Source of the DNA: an uncultured Flavihumibacter sp. | Lineage (GTDB): Bacteria; Bacteroidota; Bacteroidia; Chitinophagales; Chitinophagaceae | Reading direction: 5' to 3' | Assembly (NCBI GenBank): GCA_902168105.1 | Contig: CABHOY010000019.1 | Location: 62,001-126,000, forward strand | DNA: 64,000 nt | Shown here: in pieces, positions 1 through 9,391 of the stretch | Position numbering within the stretch: the stretch's first letter is position 1 | Layout: each line of letters opens with the position of its first letter | Program-made: the position numbers and the translations under genes | Notes under the pieces: model-generated | What the model saw: only the letters and a program-made list of their open reading frames with translations | The model's database searches: none | Told to the model about the DNA's origin: nothing

Positions 1-1
1 C

Positions 2-694
2 AGCATGTTTTATTTACACCACGCGTACAATAAGAAAAGTAATGTATTTACCGGTCGCGAGGGATTACTATCTGAACTGAGCTGGCAGGGAGCAACAGGC
101 TGGCCTGTACTGAAAGATCAGCCTACCGGTACTATTGCCAGTGCAGATGTCTACGATGATTTTAACCGCCGTAATCTGTCCGGATACTGGCAATGGGACT
201 TCCATCATGCTACTCCGGTCGTGAAGCAACAAAAAGGGTCTCTTTACCTGTCAGGAACATCAACGAAAGAAAACCCTACAGGCATTGTATTAACGGTAAG
301 GCCAACGTCAGATAATTTTGATATGACAACTACCGTCATTAACAATAACAAAGCCCTTAAAGGACTCTCCTTCTATGGCGACGCAAATGCGGCTATAGGA
401 ATTGGTGTTGAAGGCGACAGTGTTAAAGTATGGAAAACAGAAAATAAACAACGTGTAGTTATAAAAGCAGCAGCAGTGCCAAAGTCTGCTATCGGATTGA
501 AAATGGAAATGTCCGGAGGCAAGACCTGCGACTTCTTCTACCAGACGGGTAAAACTGCATGGACTAAACTTGCTTCGGATATTGCTGCAGGACCTTTACC
601 TCAATGGGACAGAAGTCCCCGTTTAGGCCTGCATTATAGCGGTAACGGAAAGGAGGAAGCGCAGTTTGCCGATTTCAGGCTTCATAACAAATAA
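2..694 (+). CDS. Glycoside hydrolase family 43 protein, C-terminal part
   Basis: The reading frame is open to the left edge, so the N-terminal catalytic part lies outside the window. The visible start (YLHHAYNKKSNVFTGREGLL, then a GWPVL block) is the end of the five-bladed propeller typical of GH43 arabinanases and xylosidases. About 170 residues follow that look like the concanavalin-like beta-sandwich found behind many GH43 domains (FNRRNLSGYWQWDF, later FADFRLHNK). A role in hydrolysing arabinan or xylan side chains is inferred from the family; the substrate cannot be told from this fragment. A strong hairpin follows the stop. The GH43 assignment is fairly safe, the subfamily is not. Confidence 0.8.
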   Translation, partial: SMFYLHHAYNKKSNVFTGREGLLSELSWQGATGWPVLKDQPTGTIASADVYDDFNRRNLSGYWQWDFHHATPVVKQQKGSLYLSGTSTKENPTGIVLTVRPTSDNFDMTTTVINNNKALKGLSFYGDANAAIGIGVEGDSVKVWKTENKQRVVIKAAAVPKSAIGLKMEMSGGKTCDFFYQTGKTAWTKLASDIAAGPLPQWDRSPRLGLHYSGNGKEEAQFADFRLHNK

Positions 695-704
695 TTATAA
701 ACAA

Positions 705-742
705 TCAACCCGTATCCACTTTGTTAGATGGATACGGGTTGA
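705..742. terminator. Bidirectional hairpin terminator
   Basis: A perfect 14-bp stem (705-718 with 729-742) with a 10-nt loop sits between the converging GH43 gene and the WG-repeat gene. It could serve both directions. There is no long T run on either side. Confidence 0.75.
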
Positions 743-760
743 TATGAGTTAAAAGTGCTT

Positions 761-2029
761 TTAATCCTCAAAGAAAAATCGCCCGGTACTGGATAAATAT
801 CCTCCTGTGTGCGCGCCGTTATTATTGATCACTTCAACCACGTAGATCGACTTTCCATTACCCAGCGGCACTTCCTTCGATGGCGCCAATACAGCAGAGA
901 ACTGAGGTTTAATCAGCAGCGGCTTTGTTCCTTTTACGGTAAACAACATACCACGATCCTCACCGGCAGTCAATACAAATCCACCTTCTGTAAAATAAAT
1001 ATCATCAAGACCACTGGCCAATACTTTACCTTTCTTATCAATGACCGACTTTTTACCATTGCTCACAATAACGAAGAAACCATTTTTTCTATCGCCACGG
1101 GTCATATCAAAGCCCTCATAAACAAATGGAAAAACAACTACGTTCTTTGAAGTCACAACGCCCCATTTACCATTCTTTTTGACCGCCATCAGTCCTTCTG
1201 ACTCACTCCCGTTGGCACAGTCAATGCTGTCATATACCGGGGGAATAACATGTCCTGCAAATGGAGCATTGAACCGGAACCCGTATTTACCATCTTTACG
1301 TATCAGCTGTTCTTTAAACGCAAGGCGAGGCACTGTGGGCTTAGATGCTGGTCGCGACTCGTCTATATCCACAACCTCTCCTTTTCCCTCCCACTGCGTA
1401 TCGTTTCCCGGAGGAGGAGGAACCGAAGATACTTCAGGCCACTCACTCATTGTTCCCGGTTTCCCGGCAAGAACCGGTATTGCAAAATCTTTTCCATTTT
1501 TCTCTACTTTCACAAGTTTATCAGAAACGGGATCGGCCTCATAATATACCGGCTCGGCTATCCATTGCTGGTTGCTGGCGTTAAAAACACCCCGTTTATG
1601 CAACTGCTCTCCAACAGTGAATAATGTACCGGCTTTATTGTACAAGATGTTATAAACAGTGTCCAGGACCAGGCGTTGAGAGACTATGTCATAGATACCA
1701 CATTTGTTGTCTCTGGTACAGACTACGGCATAATTATACGTTCTTACGTAACGTTTATCTTCAGGAGCCGGGAAATTAACCTGATAATAGTCGAAAGGAA
1801 CTACTACTTCATTTTTAGCGTTTATCGCGCCCGCCATACGGCCTTTGTAAACAGTGGCATAACCGTTTTCAAACAACTCGCAGCGGTCATATTGTGCGGG
1901 AATCTTAAGCGTACCATCCGGTGAAGCATAACCCCATTTGTCTTTCACACGATAAGGGATCAATGCCTCCTGGGCAAAACCTTGCATAAGAGCAAGTTGG
2001 ATCAATGAAAACAGTAACAGGCGTTTCAT
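761..2029 (-). CDS. Secreted WG-repeat protein
   Basis: 422 residues starting with a signal peptide (about residues 1-19, cut after GFA). The rest is built of degenerate WG repeats (PF14903 type): KDKWGYASPDG, a GRMAGAINAKN unit, DNKCGIYD, HKRGVFNAS, DGKYGFRF, NGKWGVVTSKN and NGKKSVIDKKG, each followed by a hydrophobic strand ending in Y/D. Such proteins are common in Bacteroidota and probably form periplasmic or surface beta structures. Their biochemical function is unknown and nothing here adds to it. It stands alone between the terminator and a short gap, so it is probably monocistronic. Confidence 0.8.
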   Translation of the reverse strand: MKRLLLFSLIQLALMQGFAQEALIPYRVKDKWGYASPDGTLKIPAQYDRCELFENGYATVYKGRMAGAINAKNEVVVPFDYYQVNFPAPEDKRYVRTYNYAVVCTRDNKCGIYDIVSQRLVLDTVYNILYNKAGTLFTVGEQLHKRGVFNASNQQWIAEPVYYEADPVSDKLVKVEKNGKDFAIPVLAGKPGTMSEWPEVSSVPPPPGNDTQWEGKGEVVDIDESRPASKPTVPRLAFKEQLIRKDGKYGFRFNAPFAGHVIPPVYDSIDCANGSESEGLMAVKKNGKWGVVTSKNVVVFPFVYEGFDMTRGDRKNGFFVIVSNGKKSVIDKKGKVLASGLDDIYFTEGGFVLTAGEDRGMLFTVKGTKPLLIKPQFSAVLAPSKEVPLGNGKSIYVVEVINNNGAHTGGYLSSTGRFFFED

Positions 2030-2089
2030 ATAAGAAGTTACACGGTATAGGTTATAATGTAAATATATACATTATTCTACCAACGCCTG

Positions 2090-2674
2090 TCACCTGAACT
2101 GTTTGGGTTTCAGTTGCTGCGCCGCAAGGGTTGCTATTTCTTCAATTCTTTTTTGCCTTGTCTCCGGGCGTTTCGCAAGCACGATCCACTGCAGCATACT
2201 TTTCTTGACAGACTTGCTTAAGCACATGAAATATTCCTTTGCCCCTGGCTGGGATTTGAGTGCTTTAGTAAGGTCCCTGGGGACCTTCAGTTCTTCTACA
2301 TCATCTAAAATTGACCACGAGCCATTTTTTTTCGCCACTTCAATACTTTGGTGACCAGCTGGCATCATAAGGCCTTCAGCTATTAACCGATCCACATTTC
2401 CCTTATTGATCTTCGACCAAACGCTATTTGGCTTTCTACGGGTAAAAGACTGCATAAATTGGTCATCGTCTACCGGCCTTGCGGTACTATCTATCCAACC
2501 GAAACAGAGCGCTTCGTCTAAGGCTTCACTTCGGCTGATAGTAGTAACATTCGCACTCTTTTTATACAATATCAGCCAGATAGATTGCTTTTTATCATGG
2601 TTCTTCTCCAACCACCGCCGCCATTGCTGCTTGTTCTTGGGGGTAAACGTTTCTATATCTTTTCTCTCCATCAT
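2090..2674 (-). CDS. YdeI/OmdA family protein
   Basis: 194 residues matching the YdeI/OmdA family: an N-terminal domain with the W-L-x-LYKKS and SEALDEALCFGWIDS blocks, then FTRRKPNSVWSKINKGNVDRL, and a C-terminal helical region with PRDLTKAL. Relatives have been linked to protection from bacteriocins and peptide stress in other bacteria; the molecular role is unclear. The gene lies 6 bp behind the DUF1761 gene, and both are downstream of the WYL regulator on the same strand, so the three may form one operon. Two adjacent ATGs make the exact start uncertain by one codon. Confidence 0.8.
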   Translation of the reverse strand: MMERKDIETFTPKNKQQWRRWLEKNHDKKQSIWLILYKKSANVTTISRSEALDEALCFGWIDSTARPVDDDQFMQSFTRRKPNSVWSKINKGNVDRLIAEGLMMPAGHQSIEVAKKNGSWSILDDVEELKVPRDLTKALKSQPGAKEYFMCLSKSVKKSMLQWIVLAKRPETRQKRIEEIATLAAQQLKPKQFR

Positions 2675-2680
2675 GCGTTA

Positions 2681-3094
2681 TTATTTCATAACAACTAAAA
2701 CAATACTTACAATCGAAATGCCTGTTAAATGATAAGCTCCGCTGATGATCCCATAAAGGATTGGCCGGGGAATATTTGGGTTGATGGCAATATTAACTGT
2801 ATTCGCAAACAGATATCCAATGCCAACAAGTAACGAAAATCTTAAGGCATCCCCCACAGATGAGATATTCAGTGCATAGATCAAAAATGCACTGGCAATG
2901 GTGATAACAAGGGAACATATCGCCGGGCCTACAATAAAGATAGGTTTATTCTGTAAAGTCTCGTTTTCACGCCCCAGGGAGATCTTGTATGGCTTACTGA
3001 AAAACAAGGTGAACCACAGCGCTCCAAGCAAAAAATATACAACAAATGCCACTAAAACACTGGTCCAGTTTAAGTTCGCTAATTGAATAAGCAT
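2681..3094 (-). CDS. DUF1761 membrane protein
   Basis: 137 residues from the ATG at 3094, chosen over the upstream start at 3124 because family members begin close to the first membrane segment (LNWTSVLVAFVVYFLLGALW). Four hydrophobic segments can be seen, with the SKPYK motif after the first one, as in DUF1761. Function unknown. It sits between a YdeI-like gene and a WYL regulator in the same direction and is probably co-regulated with them. Confidence 0.75.
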   Translation of the reverse strand: MLIQLANLNWTSVLVAFVVYFLLGALWFTLFFSKPYKISLGRENETLQNKPIFIVGPAICSLVITIASAFLIYALNISSVGDALRFSLLVGIGYLFANTVNIAINPNIPRPILYGIISGAYHLTGISIVSIVLVVMK

Positions 3095-3160
3095 AAAATT
3101 ATTTTTTAATAGTTTATGCTGCAAAGCTAAATGGGCCGTATGACAGCCCTATGTCAGGGG

Positions 3161-3853
3161 TCAGTGATAACGGTCAAAATATTCCTGTAAGGTCATTTTG
3201 TGAGGGGTGAACTTCTCAGTAAGGACATGTAGCTTTTGAATCCTGTCAAGACGGAAAAAACGGAACTCGCTACGCATACGGCACCATGCTATTAACAGCC
3301 AGCTTCCCTGGTTGCTTAATAGTGCAAAAGGCTCGATCAACCGGCTGCTTGTCTCGTTCTGTTCGTTGGTATATTCGATCTTGGTCAGGTTGAAATTTGT
3401 CAGTGCATACTGTAAGTCCGATAGATTGTTACTATTTCTTTCACTGTTCAGGATCTGTGTAAACTGCGTCCTTTCGGAAAGCAGGTTCGCTTTATCTTTT
3501 ACCTGATGCCCTAATACGGCTTTTATTTTGTCGATAGCTGCTGAATAATCCCTGATAAATGAAGCATCTTTGGTTTTCAGGACTAACTGCTCTGCAAGAA
3601 TTAATGCATTGGCCTGGTTCTCGGTAAACATCACGGGAGGGATCTTGTAACCTTCCATCAGCGTATACCCTTTACCTTCTTCCGTCAGTATGGGCACTCC
3701 CGCCTGTTCCAATGCCTTTATATCCCTGTAAATGGTCCTGACGCTAACCGAAAATTTATCGGCCAGTTCGGTTGACGTCAATAAACGTTTCGTCTGCAAC
3801 TGGATCAGGATCGCAGTCAACCGGGAAAGTCGTTTCGTATCATTATCGCTCAT
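3161..3853 (-). CDS. HTH/WYL-domain transcriptional regulator (YafY type)
   Basis: 230 residues. An N-terminal winged helix (residues 5-60, with TSTELADKFSVSVRTIYRDI as recognition region) is followed by a WYL domain (about 135-205, IEPFALLSNQGSWLLIAWC and FRFFRLDRI). Regulators of this architecture bind DNA as homodimers and sense a ligand through WYL; many control neighbouring genes. The likely targets are the DUF1761 and YdeI-like genes immediately downstream. The ligand is unknown. Confidence 0.85.
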   Translation of the reverse strand: MSDNDTKRLSRLTAILIQLQTKRLLTSTELADKFSVSVRTIYRDIKALEQAGVPILTEEGKGYTLMEGYKIPPVMFTENQANALILAEQLVLKTKDASFIRDYSAAIDKIKAVLGHQVKDKANLLSERTQFTQILNSERNSNNLSDLQYALTNFNLTKIEYTNEQNETSSRLIEPFALLSNQGSWLLIAWCRMRSEFRFFRLDRIQKLHVLTEKFTPHKMTLQEYFDRYH

Positions 3854-3977
3854 TATCGACCTTAAAAGGGTATTTTGGAGCTAATATAGCTTTGAGAAGA
3901 GCAATCTCAAAATTAAGCTTGTTTTCGCGTTCATATATTCTTTAGACCTTAACCTAATGGCGTATATCAAACATATA

Positions 3978-4012
3978 AGGAAGCCGTCTCCAAATATCGG
4001 AGACGGCTTCCT
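3978..4012. terminator. Hairpin terminator
   Basis: A perfect 14-bp stem (3978-3991 with 3999-4012), 7-nt loop, followed on the plus strand by TGTTTTATT. It lies just behind the stop of the minus-strand beta-helix gene and is likely its terminator. Confidence 0.75.
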
Positions 4013-4036
4013 GTTTTATTGTTCAGTACATAAATA

Positions 4037-6160
4037 TCAGATATTGGTATTCAATGTCCTGTTTTTCTCATTTACGGTGAGTTCACTGAACCGGTTATCA
4101 GCTACTACCCCAGCGAACCGCCCGGAAGCAATTCCATAATTGATACCGGTTGTATTGGGTGTGGTATTACCGGCAAACATGTTTCCTGTGATATGTAAAC
4201 CACCATAAGAACCAGATCCGGAGAATCCGATATCGATACCCGTGGTGTTCATCGAGTACAGTGCGAAGATATTATTTGCGATAGCGCTTCGTACAAAAGC
4301 CTCATCTGCATCTGTGACAACACATGGACCACCGGTTTTATTAAAAGAGTTGGACGCAACATGCAGGCCTGCCATACCGCTGAACCTGACTGTGCCACTG
4401 CATCTGTTCCCTATAAATGAACCAGCGGCAAACCGGATACTACTATCTTTTATGATCGTGTTTCCGTGAATGGAAATGACAGTTAGTATAGTGGTACTAC
4501 CTCCACTCACTGCTATACCACCGAGGTTGCTGTTATTACTTATATTAAGCTGTGCTATCCTGAAACCCTCTGCCTGAAATGAGCCACCGTTCATATTGTT
4601 TCCGGAAATGGCAACAGTGATTTCCGGATCGTATTTAGCAGTATTAACACTGCCTAAATGGATCATTCGCTGACCTGAAGAGGTAGGGGTAGTAGTAGCA
4701 TTGTCTACAGCAGACCACAATGTGTTGTTACAGATCAGGATACTTTTAGGCAACTTGTCTAAAGCAGCATCCAGTCTGATCACAGCTGCAGCAGCACTAC
4801 CGGTTAACGAGACGATGTTTCCGTTAATATTGCAGGAAGAATCAACTTGTGCATCACTACTAGACCCTGCCACTATTCCATTTGAAAATAATCCTTTAAT
4901 GACATTATCTGATATCACCACTTTTCCGGATGACTCAAGTGATGCAGCAGTAACGCCCGCACTTAATATGCTGTTAAATGCTTCTGCTTCTATAACATTG
5001 TTTGATATCACGGCTTTACTATCAGGATAAACGGATGTAGTAACATGAACGCAACGGAAGAAGTGCCCATCATCAAGCGACCTGGCAAGCATCAGGAATC
5101 TATTACCGGTAACAATAGTACTTTTTATCTTCTCGCACCATATGCCTCCGGGAGGATTGCTGTTACGCAGACGGGTAGAATTGTATACGATAACATTGTC
5201 TGAAACCACGGACTGGCTTTCAACAAATGTGTCCTCATTCTCATGTGCAACTGCAAGCCGTTCAATATTCCGAAAATAACAATTACTGACAAAACCGTTC
5301 CCTGTCAAACACGTGATCGCATCTCCTAAGTCAGTGAAGTACTTGTTCGTCTCATCAAAAGTATGTAATACGCCATTTACAAAAAAGGATGCAGGTAATG
5401 ATCCAATCTCTTTGAAGGTGCAATTATCAACTCTGAGTATACCGGCTGCCCAATGCCTGATGGCTGTGTCTGTCTCCATATTGCTGAAAGTTGAACCAGT
5501 AACAGTCAACTCTCCAACACTTGTAGCGTCTATACCATATCCGTGAATATTGTTAAATCTGCAATTGTCAACGGTAACAAACGGTGCGGTTTGCGCAAAG
5601 ATGATAGTCGACGACTTGTCCACTCTACACCTTAATGCAGCTACCGCGTTACCATCCACTGAAATCCAGTAAGATTTCGACGCGTCCAAACCTCCGTCGA
5701 AGGTGATTCCGGCAATGTCCAGGCTAAAGCCGGAAGTAGAGAAGAACCTGAAGAAAAGATCTCCGTTCACGCTTTTTTTAATGGTAGCATTCCGGCCTCC
5801 GCGAATTTTAAGGTCTTTACTAAGGGTTATCTGGCTGGCAATAAGATAATTTCCATCCGGGAAGAAGACATCTTTCGATGTATCAATGGCTTTCTGGATA
5901 GCAGTAGTATCGTCATAACTGCCGTTGCCTTTTGCGCCAAACCATTTCACACTGACGGTGTCATCAAATAATCTTTTCCATCGACCGGTAGTTTTAGCTA
6001 AAAAAACGGTTCCGGGATTCACATTTTCTACTGAAGTACTGTCCCAATAGAACTGTCCCCCGCCTCCATCATCCTCGTTGTAATATCCGAGTACTGTTAC
6101 AACTTCATGTTCTTGCGTAGGTGCATAATTAATTAAATCGGTAATGAGGTTAACTGACAT
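4037..6160 (-). CDS. Right-handed beta-helix protein, pectate-lyase-3/tailspike-like
   Basis: 707 residues with no signal peptide. Residues about 20-65 (VVTVLGYYNEDDGGGGQFYW, TTGRWKRL) match the short head module of phage tailspikes and related bacterial proteins. Residues 74-110 (VKWFGAKGNGSYDDTTAIQK) are the classic start of a Pectate_lyase_3 beta-helix. The remaining ~600 residues are a ladder of N-rich strands (ISNNVIEAE, ISDNVIKGL, ISGNNMNGG, IANNIFALY) as in parallel beta-helices. It may bind or cleave a polysaccharide, but catalytic residues cannot be assigned from sequence alone. No phage or contractile-system genes are adjacent. It is flanked by hairpins and is probably transcribed alone. 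Confidence 0.75.
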   Translation of the reverse strand: MSVNLITDLINYAPTQEHEVVTVLGYYNEDDGGGGQFYWDSTSVENVNPGTVFLAKTTGRWKRLFDDTVSVKWFGAKGNGSYDDTTAIQKAIDTSKDVFFPDGNYLIASQITLSKDLKIRGGRNATIKKSVNGDLFFRFFSTSGFSLDIAGITFDGGLDASKSYWISVDGNAVAALRCRVDKSSTIIFAQTAPFVTVDNCRFNNIHGYGIDATSVGELTVTGSTFSNMETDTAIRHWAAGILRVDNCTFKEIGSLPASFFVNGVLHTFDETNKYFTDLGDAITCLTGNGFVSNCYFRNIERLAVAHENEDTFVESQSVVSDNVIVYNSTRLRNSNPPGGIWCEKIKSTIVTGNRFLMLARSLDDGHFFRCVHVTTSVYPDSKAVISNNVIEAEAFNSILSAGVTAASLESSGKVVISDNVIKGLFSNGIVAGSSSDAQVDSSCNINGNIVSLTGSAAAAVIRLDAALDKLPKSILICNNTLWSAVDNATTTPTSSGQRMIHLGSVNTAKYDPEITVAISGNNMNGGSFQAEGFRIAQLNISNNSNLGGIAVSGGSTTILTVISIHGNTIIKDSSIRFAAGSFIGNRCSGTVRFSGMAGLHVASNSFNKTGGPCVVTDADEAFVRSAIANNIFALYSMNTTGIDIGFSGSGSYGGLHITGNMFAGNTTPNTTGINYGIASGRFAGVVADNRFSELTVNEKNRTLNTNI

Positions 6161-6217
6161 ACTGTATATATTTGATTCAGATCAAAGATAACAGCGCATA
6201 TGACATTGTATCTGCGT

Positions 6218-6250
6218 AGATTAAACAGGCAAAAGCAGCCTGTTTAATCT
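6218..6250. terminator. Hairpin overlapping a stop codon
   Basis: A perfect 13-bp stem (6218-6230 with 6238-6250) with a 7-nt loop. The last codon and TAA of the minus-strand gene ending at 6244 lie in one arm. No T run follows, so efficiency is uncertain. Confidence 0.55.
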
Positions 6251-7302
6251 TTATAATAATACTTTTCAATATTACTCTCTTCCGTTCTTCCATCCTCCAG
6301 CACCCGGTAACAAATCACAAACTCCAATAATGACATTTCATTATACTCATTCCGGTACAGCACCTTCCCTATCTCTTCATTATTCTCAGGATTTATAATT
6401 TTTGATTCTATGACCTTTCCCTGTTCATCAACTTTTTCAACATTATGACCAAGTAATTGCAACTTCGTTTTCGTGATATACTCCTTATTGAATATCGAAA
6501 TAGCAAACTCCATATGCGACCGTTTCAGATAGTCATGCATACTGGCCATGTCATACTGGCCAATCACCATTTCGACCTCCGGGATCAGATAAAGTTTGAT
6601 AGTACGCTCATTCCCTTTACGGATGGTTTCTTCGACCTTATACAAGTGCATTTTCCCATCATACCGGCCATGATGTTCCGTCTTTTCAAGCTCCTTTTTA
6701 GCATTATAGAAAAAGTTCTTCTGTGTGGATAAGTAAAGATTTTCTCCATGCTTCAGAAATTTTTGTTCCTCTGCTAATAATCCATTCGGTTCATACCTGT
6801 AATTGATCTGATCAGAAAACCGGTCGTTGATAAAGGTTGATTGTGACAATACGGTCTTGCCCTGACAGGTATAGTTGATCTTTGTTACGGTACCATCTAC
6901 GGCTACAGTCGTTTCAGAAACCTTTACACCATTCTGATACGTATAGTTATGAGAATATGTTGCCCCATCTTCACTGCGGTAACTTCTAGAAAGCAAAAAC
7001 CCATTTTCATATTTGAAATCCTGAACGGAAGCGGCTTCCTCTATCGAATACCAACCTGGTTTCCCCAATACCTTATGTCCCTGTGAAGTAAAATGTGCGT
7101 AAGCTTTTGTATCGTTCTTATATTGAATCAAACGGTAACTTTCACCGGTATATTCTTGTACGTCTAACCGGCCCGATTCATCTCCGTCCTCCTTCCCTTT
7201 GAAGGTCTCTAAAGTGCCGATGATCTGATTTTTTTCATTGTAAAATATCTTTTTGATCCGCTGGAAGGACTCCTCGCGATAGACTTCTTTGGTAAGCAGC
7301 AT
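6244..7302 (-). CDS. Hypothetical protein with YD/RHS-like repeated strands
   Basis: 352 residues, no signal peptide or membrane segment, no family recognised with confidence. The sequence is full of short strand units of the form Y-x-Y/N-x-N-G-x-x-x-x-E (KYENGFLLSRSY, YTYQNGVKVSET, YRYEPNGLLAEEQ, FYNAKKELEKTE), which resemble loose YD/MORN-type repeats seen in RHS-like and toxin-associated proteins. The C-terminal 120 residues look more globular. Its neighbours give no functional clue, and it is separated from the downstream beta-helix gene by the hairpin at its own stop. Confidence 0.55.
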   Translation of the reverse strand: MLLTKEVYREESFQRIKKIFYNEKNQIIGTLETFKGKEDGDESGRLDVQEYTGESYRLIQYKNDTKAYAHFTSQGHKVLGKPGWYSIEEAASVQDFKYENGFLLSRSYRSEDGATYSHNYTYQNGVKVSETTVAVDGTVTKINYTCQGKTVLSQSTFINDRFSDQINYRYEPNGLLAEEQKFLKHGENLYLSTQKNFFYNAKKELEKTEHHGRYDGKMHLYKVEETIRKGNERTIKLYLIPEVEMVIGQYDMASMHDYLKRSHMEFAISIFNKEYITKTKLQLLGHNVEKVDEQGKVIESKIINPENNEEIGKVLYRNEYNEMSLLEFVICYRVLEDGRTEESNIEKYYYKD

Positions 7303-7384
7303 ACTGTATAGGATTATTCCTATAAATATACATAAAACAACGGGAAAGCATCACCGCTTCCTTAAAACACAAACACATTAATAC

Positions 7385-7416
7385 AAAAGAGACAGATGCC
7401 ATATTCTGTCTCTTTT
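7385..7416. terminator. Hairpin terminator
   Basis: A perfect 12-bp stem (7385-7396 with 7405-7416), 8-nt loop, with A and T runs at the outer ends so that it can act in either direction. It lies 22 bp behind the stop of the secreted protein gene ending at 7438. Confidence 0.75.
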
Positions 7417-7437
7417 ATCATCACATATCAGTCTTCC

Positions 7438-8157
7438 CTATTTTGAACTCAGTTTCGGCTTATAGATCAGTATTTCGGTCCAGCGGTGTTGTACTGCCTC
7501 TGCATAGTCTTTCAACCATGTATCGAACGCCCCTTCGCCATAGGCTTCATCATATCTTGCGGCCAACGGTTTACGATACTCGACGGACAGTTCTTTAAAG
7601 CCGTCCCTCAAACGGGTTACGGCTATATAACCCGGTTCTCCGGAAGCCATCACTGAATAAACCGCCACAGATTCCTTACCGGCTTCCCATACTTTTTTAA
7701 GCTTCTTGGTCAGTTCCTGTACATTGGCAATCTTACCCGGATTGGCCGTGATATGATTGATAACGATCTTGTCGGCATAATCAGTAAGCTGCACAGTACT
7801 CAGATCTGCCTGGAAAACAAAATAACCACCCTCACCGTGACCTTCAGTAAGCGGTAATACATTGTTCATCCAATCTGCCGTATGTTCGTCACTAATATCT
7901 CCGCGACCGTCCAAAGCGGCCCAGGTACTGGGTCCTTCTGTAATCAGATAGCCACCATAGTCCGGGCCGGATTCAATGCTCCATACGCGCCAGCTCACAT
8001 CTCCGGTATGATATTTCTGCGCATGACTGGTCAATGCCTTTTCAAACTGGACGGCCTTATCATTTTTAGAAAAGAGCCGGTTAGCGGTAAGTACTGTCTT
8101 CGTTTGCCCTATTCCGGATAAGGGGATAAGCAAAAAGATGAATAAAACCTTTTTCAT
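7438..8157 (-). CDS. Secreted hypothetical protein
   Basis: 239 residues with a signal peptide (MKKVLFIFLLIPLSGIGQ, cut near residue 18). No known domain recognised. The mature part is acidic and aromatic-rich (DVSWRVWSIESGPDYGGYLI, HADWMNN-like block, EGHGEGGYF) and ends in a helical tail (WLKDYAEAVQHRWTEIL). The alternation of an SIESGPDYG block and a second GEPGYIAVTRL block suggests two repeats of a ferredoxin-like alpha-beta fold, but this is only inference. It is monocistronic by its flanks. Confidence 0.6.
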   Translation of the reverse strand: MKKVLFIFLLIPLSGIGQTKTVLTANRLFSKNDKAVQFEKALTSHAQKYHTGDVSWRVWSIESGPDYGGYLITEGPSTWAALDGRGDISDEHTADWMNNVLPLTEGHGEGGYFVFQADLSTVQLTDYADKIVINHITANPGKIANVQELTKKLKKVWEAGKESVAVYSVMASGEPGYIAVTRLRDGFKELSVEYRKPLAARYDEAYGEGAFDTWLKDYAEAVQHRWTEILIYKPKLSSK

Positions 8158-8489
8158 GGTGTATGTATTTTTTTTGGTTGATGAATAAAATGGCGGATGC
8201 TATAAATAGCAGACAGGAAGCTAAGACTAGCTAAACGTTATATATCCATGCTATAGTTTAGAACACAATAGTTCGACACTATACTTTCTACAGACGAGAA
8301 AGCATGCTAGTACGTGGATTTGCTCAATAGTAACAAATTGGTTATTTAATTCAAGTGCCAGTTCTTTAACACATGTGCCTTTAAGATAGAAGTCAGTTGT
8401 TGCTTTGGAGTTGTTTATTAAGGAGAATCTTAAAGCAAGGTACGCATTTTTTTTATGCGTATTACCAAAAGCTCAATATCTGTAGTTAA
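8158..8489. other. Intergenic region, 332 bp
   Basis: No gene is visible on either strand. It holds a small 7-bp hairpin with a T-rich loop (8441-8461), which may be a weak terminator for the Coa1-like gene, and the A+T-rich upstream region of the secreted protein gene. Confidence 0.4.
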
Positions 8490-9050
8490 TCAGAATTCCA
8501 CTGATTCAACCTTCCACAATCCTTCATCATTTTCAAGCCATGCCATCCCTTCGAAATGCCCTTTTTCACCAAAGACAGAAAATGATAACCTTGCCTGATC
8601 GGTCGAAATTGATCCGGTCACGAAAAGACCATAGCGCTTGATCTTACCAGTTTGTTTCAATACGTCCTGATTAGCTTCGCAATAAGCCTGAGTAGCCTTA
8701 AATGCGTCGGAACGGCTAAACACTAAATATCCTATTAATGTCATGAGCATAAAAAATGCAAACCAGAACGTCACAAATTCAGGGAATTTTTCTTTGAGAT
8801 ATGAAGGCCTTAAACTAAGGCTGCCACCTAAAGTTGTCATATTCTTTCTGAGAGATTCCCCTCTGGGATAATGACCTTTCTTCTCTTTATAGTCCCGCGC
8901 CCAGAAAACAATGCCTGTAATTAATAGCATCGGAGCTATTATGACGCCGATCAACGTATACGGACTAATGCCAACAAATTCTGCAACAAGGGAAAGACAC
9001 CATAAAATACAGCCCGCGGTAATTAAAGTACGGTGGTTCGGTTTGGACAT
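8490..9050 (-). CDS. Membrane protein with C-terminal Coa1-like domain
   Basis: 186 residues. Two hydrophobic segments near the N-terminus (residues 9-50) and a third at about 90-110 (FVTFWFAFFMLMTLIGYLVF). The C-terminal ~75 residues (SDAFKATQAYCEANQDVLK ... GLFVTGSISTDQARLSFSV ... GLWKVESVEF) have the pattern of the bacterial Coa1/Tim21-like domain that follows a single membrane helix. Family members are annotated as cytochrome oxidase assembly factor Coa1-like, but that role is not shown in bacteria. The first half, with two extra helices and a KKGHYPRG loop, is unrecognised. Confidence 0.6.
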   Translation of the reverse strand: MSKPNHRTLITAGCILWCLSLVAEFVGISPYTLIGVIIAPMLLITGIVFWARDYKEKKGHYPRGESLRKNMTTLGGSLSLRPSYLKEKFPEFVTFWFAFFMLMTLIGYLVFSRSDAFKATQAYCEANQDVLKQTGKIKRYGLFVTGSISTDQARLSFSVFGEKGHFEGMAWLENDEGLWKVESVEF

Positions 9051-9391
9051 ATGTAGGGATTGTTTCTCTGATATTACATGATCAGTATTGCTATCACACC
9101 AAGTTGTTCCTCTCAGGTAGCAACAGACTTATCCATATTAGCCGCACCAGGTATTATTGGAATGCAGTAAGATAGCGTCGCGAACAATTTGATAGACGGC
9201 GCAAGATAATAATTGCCGATATATTAAGGTAAATATTTCTATAATACACTTTTTTACACTTATTATAAAACGCTGCGACCCCATCCGGTAGCCGTTCTTC
9301 AGTCATTTAAACTTAAAATCCACATTTAAAGTTGTTATTATTCAAAAAAAGCCTAACTTAATACTATAGTCAATTCCTTAAATTCTTTGTT
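9051..9391. other. Intergenic region, 341 bp, divergent promoters
   Basis: A+T-rich gap between the divergent Coa1-like and CBS genes. It must hold both promoters. I see no open frame, long repeat or convincing promoter motif. Confidence 0.4.
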
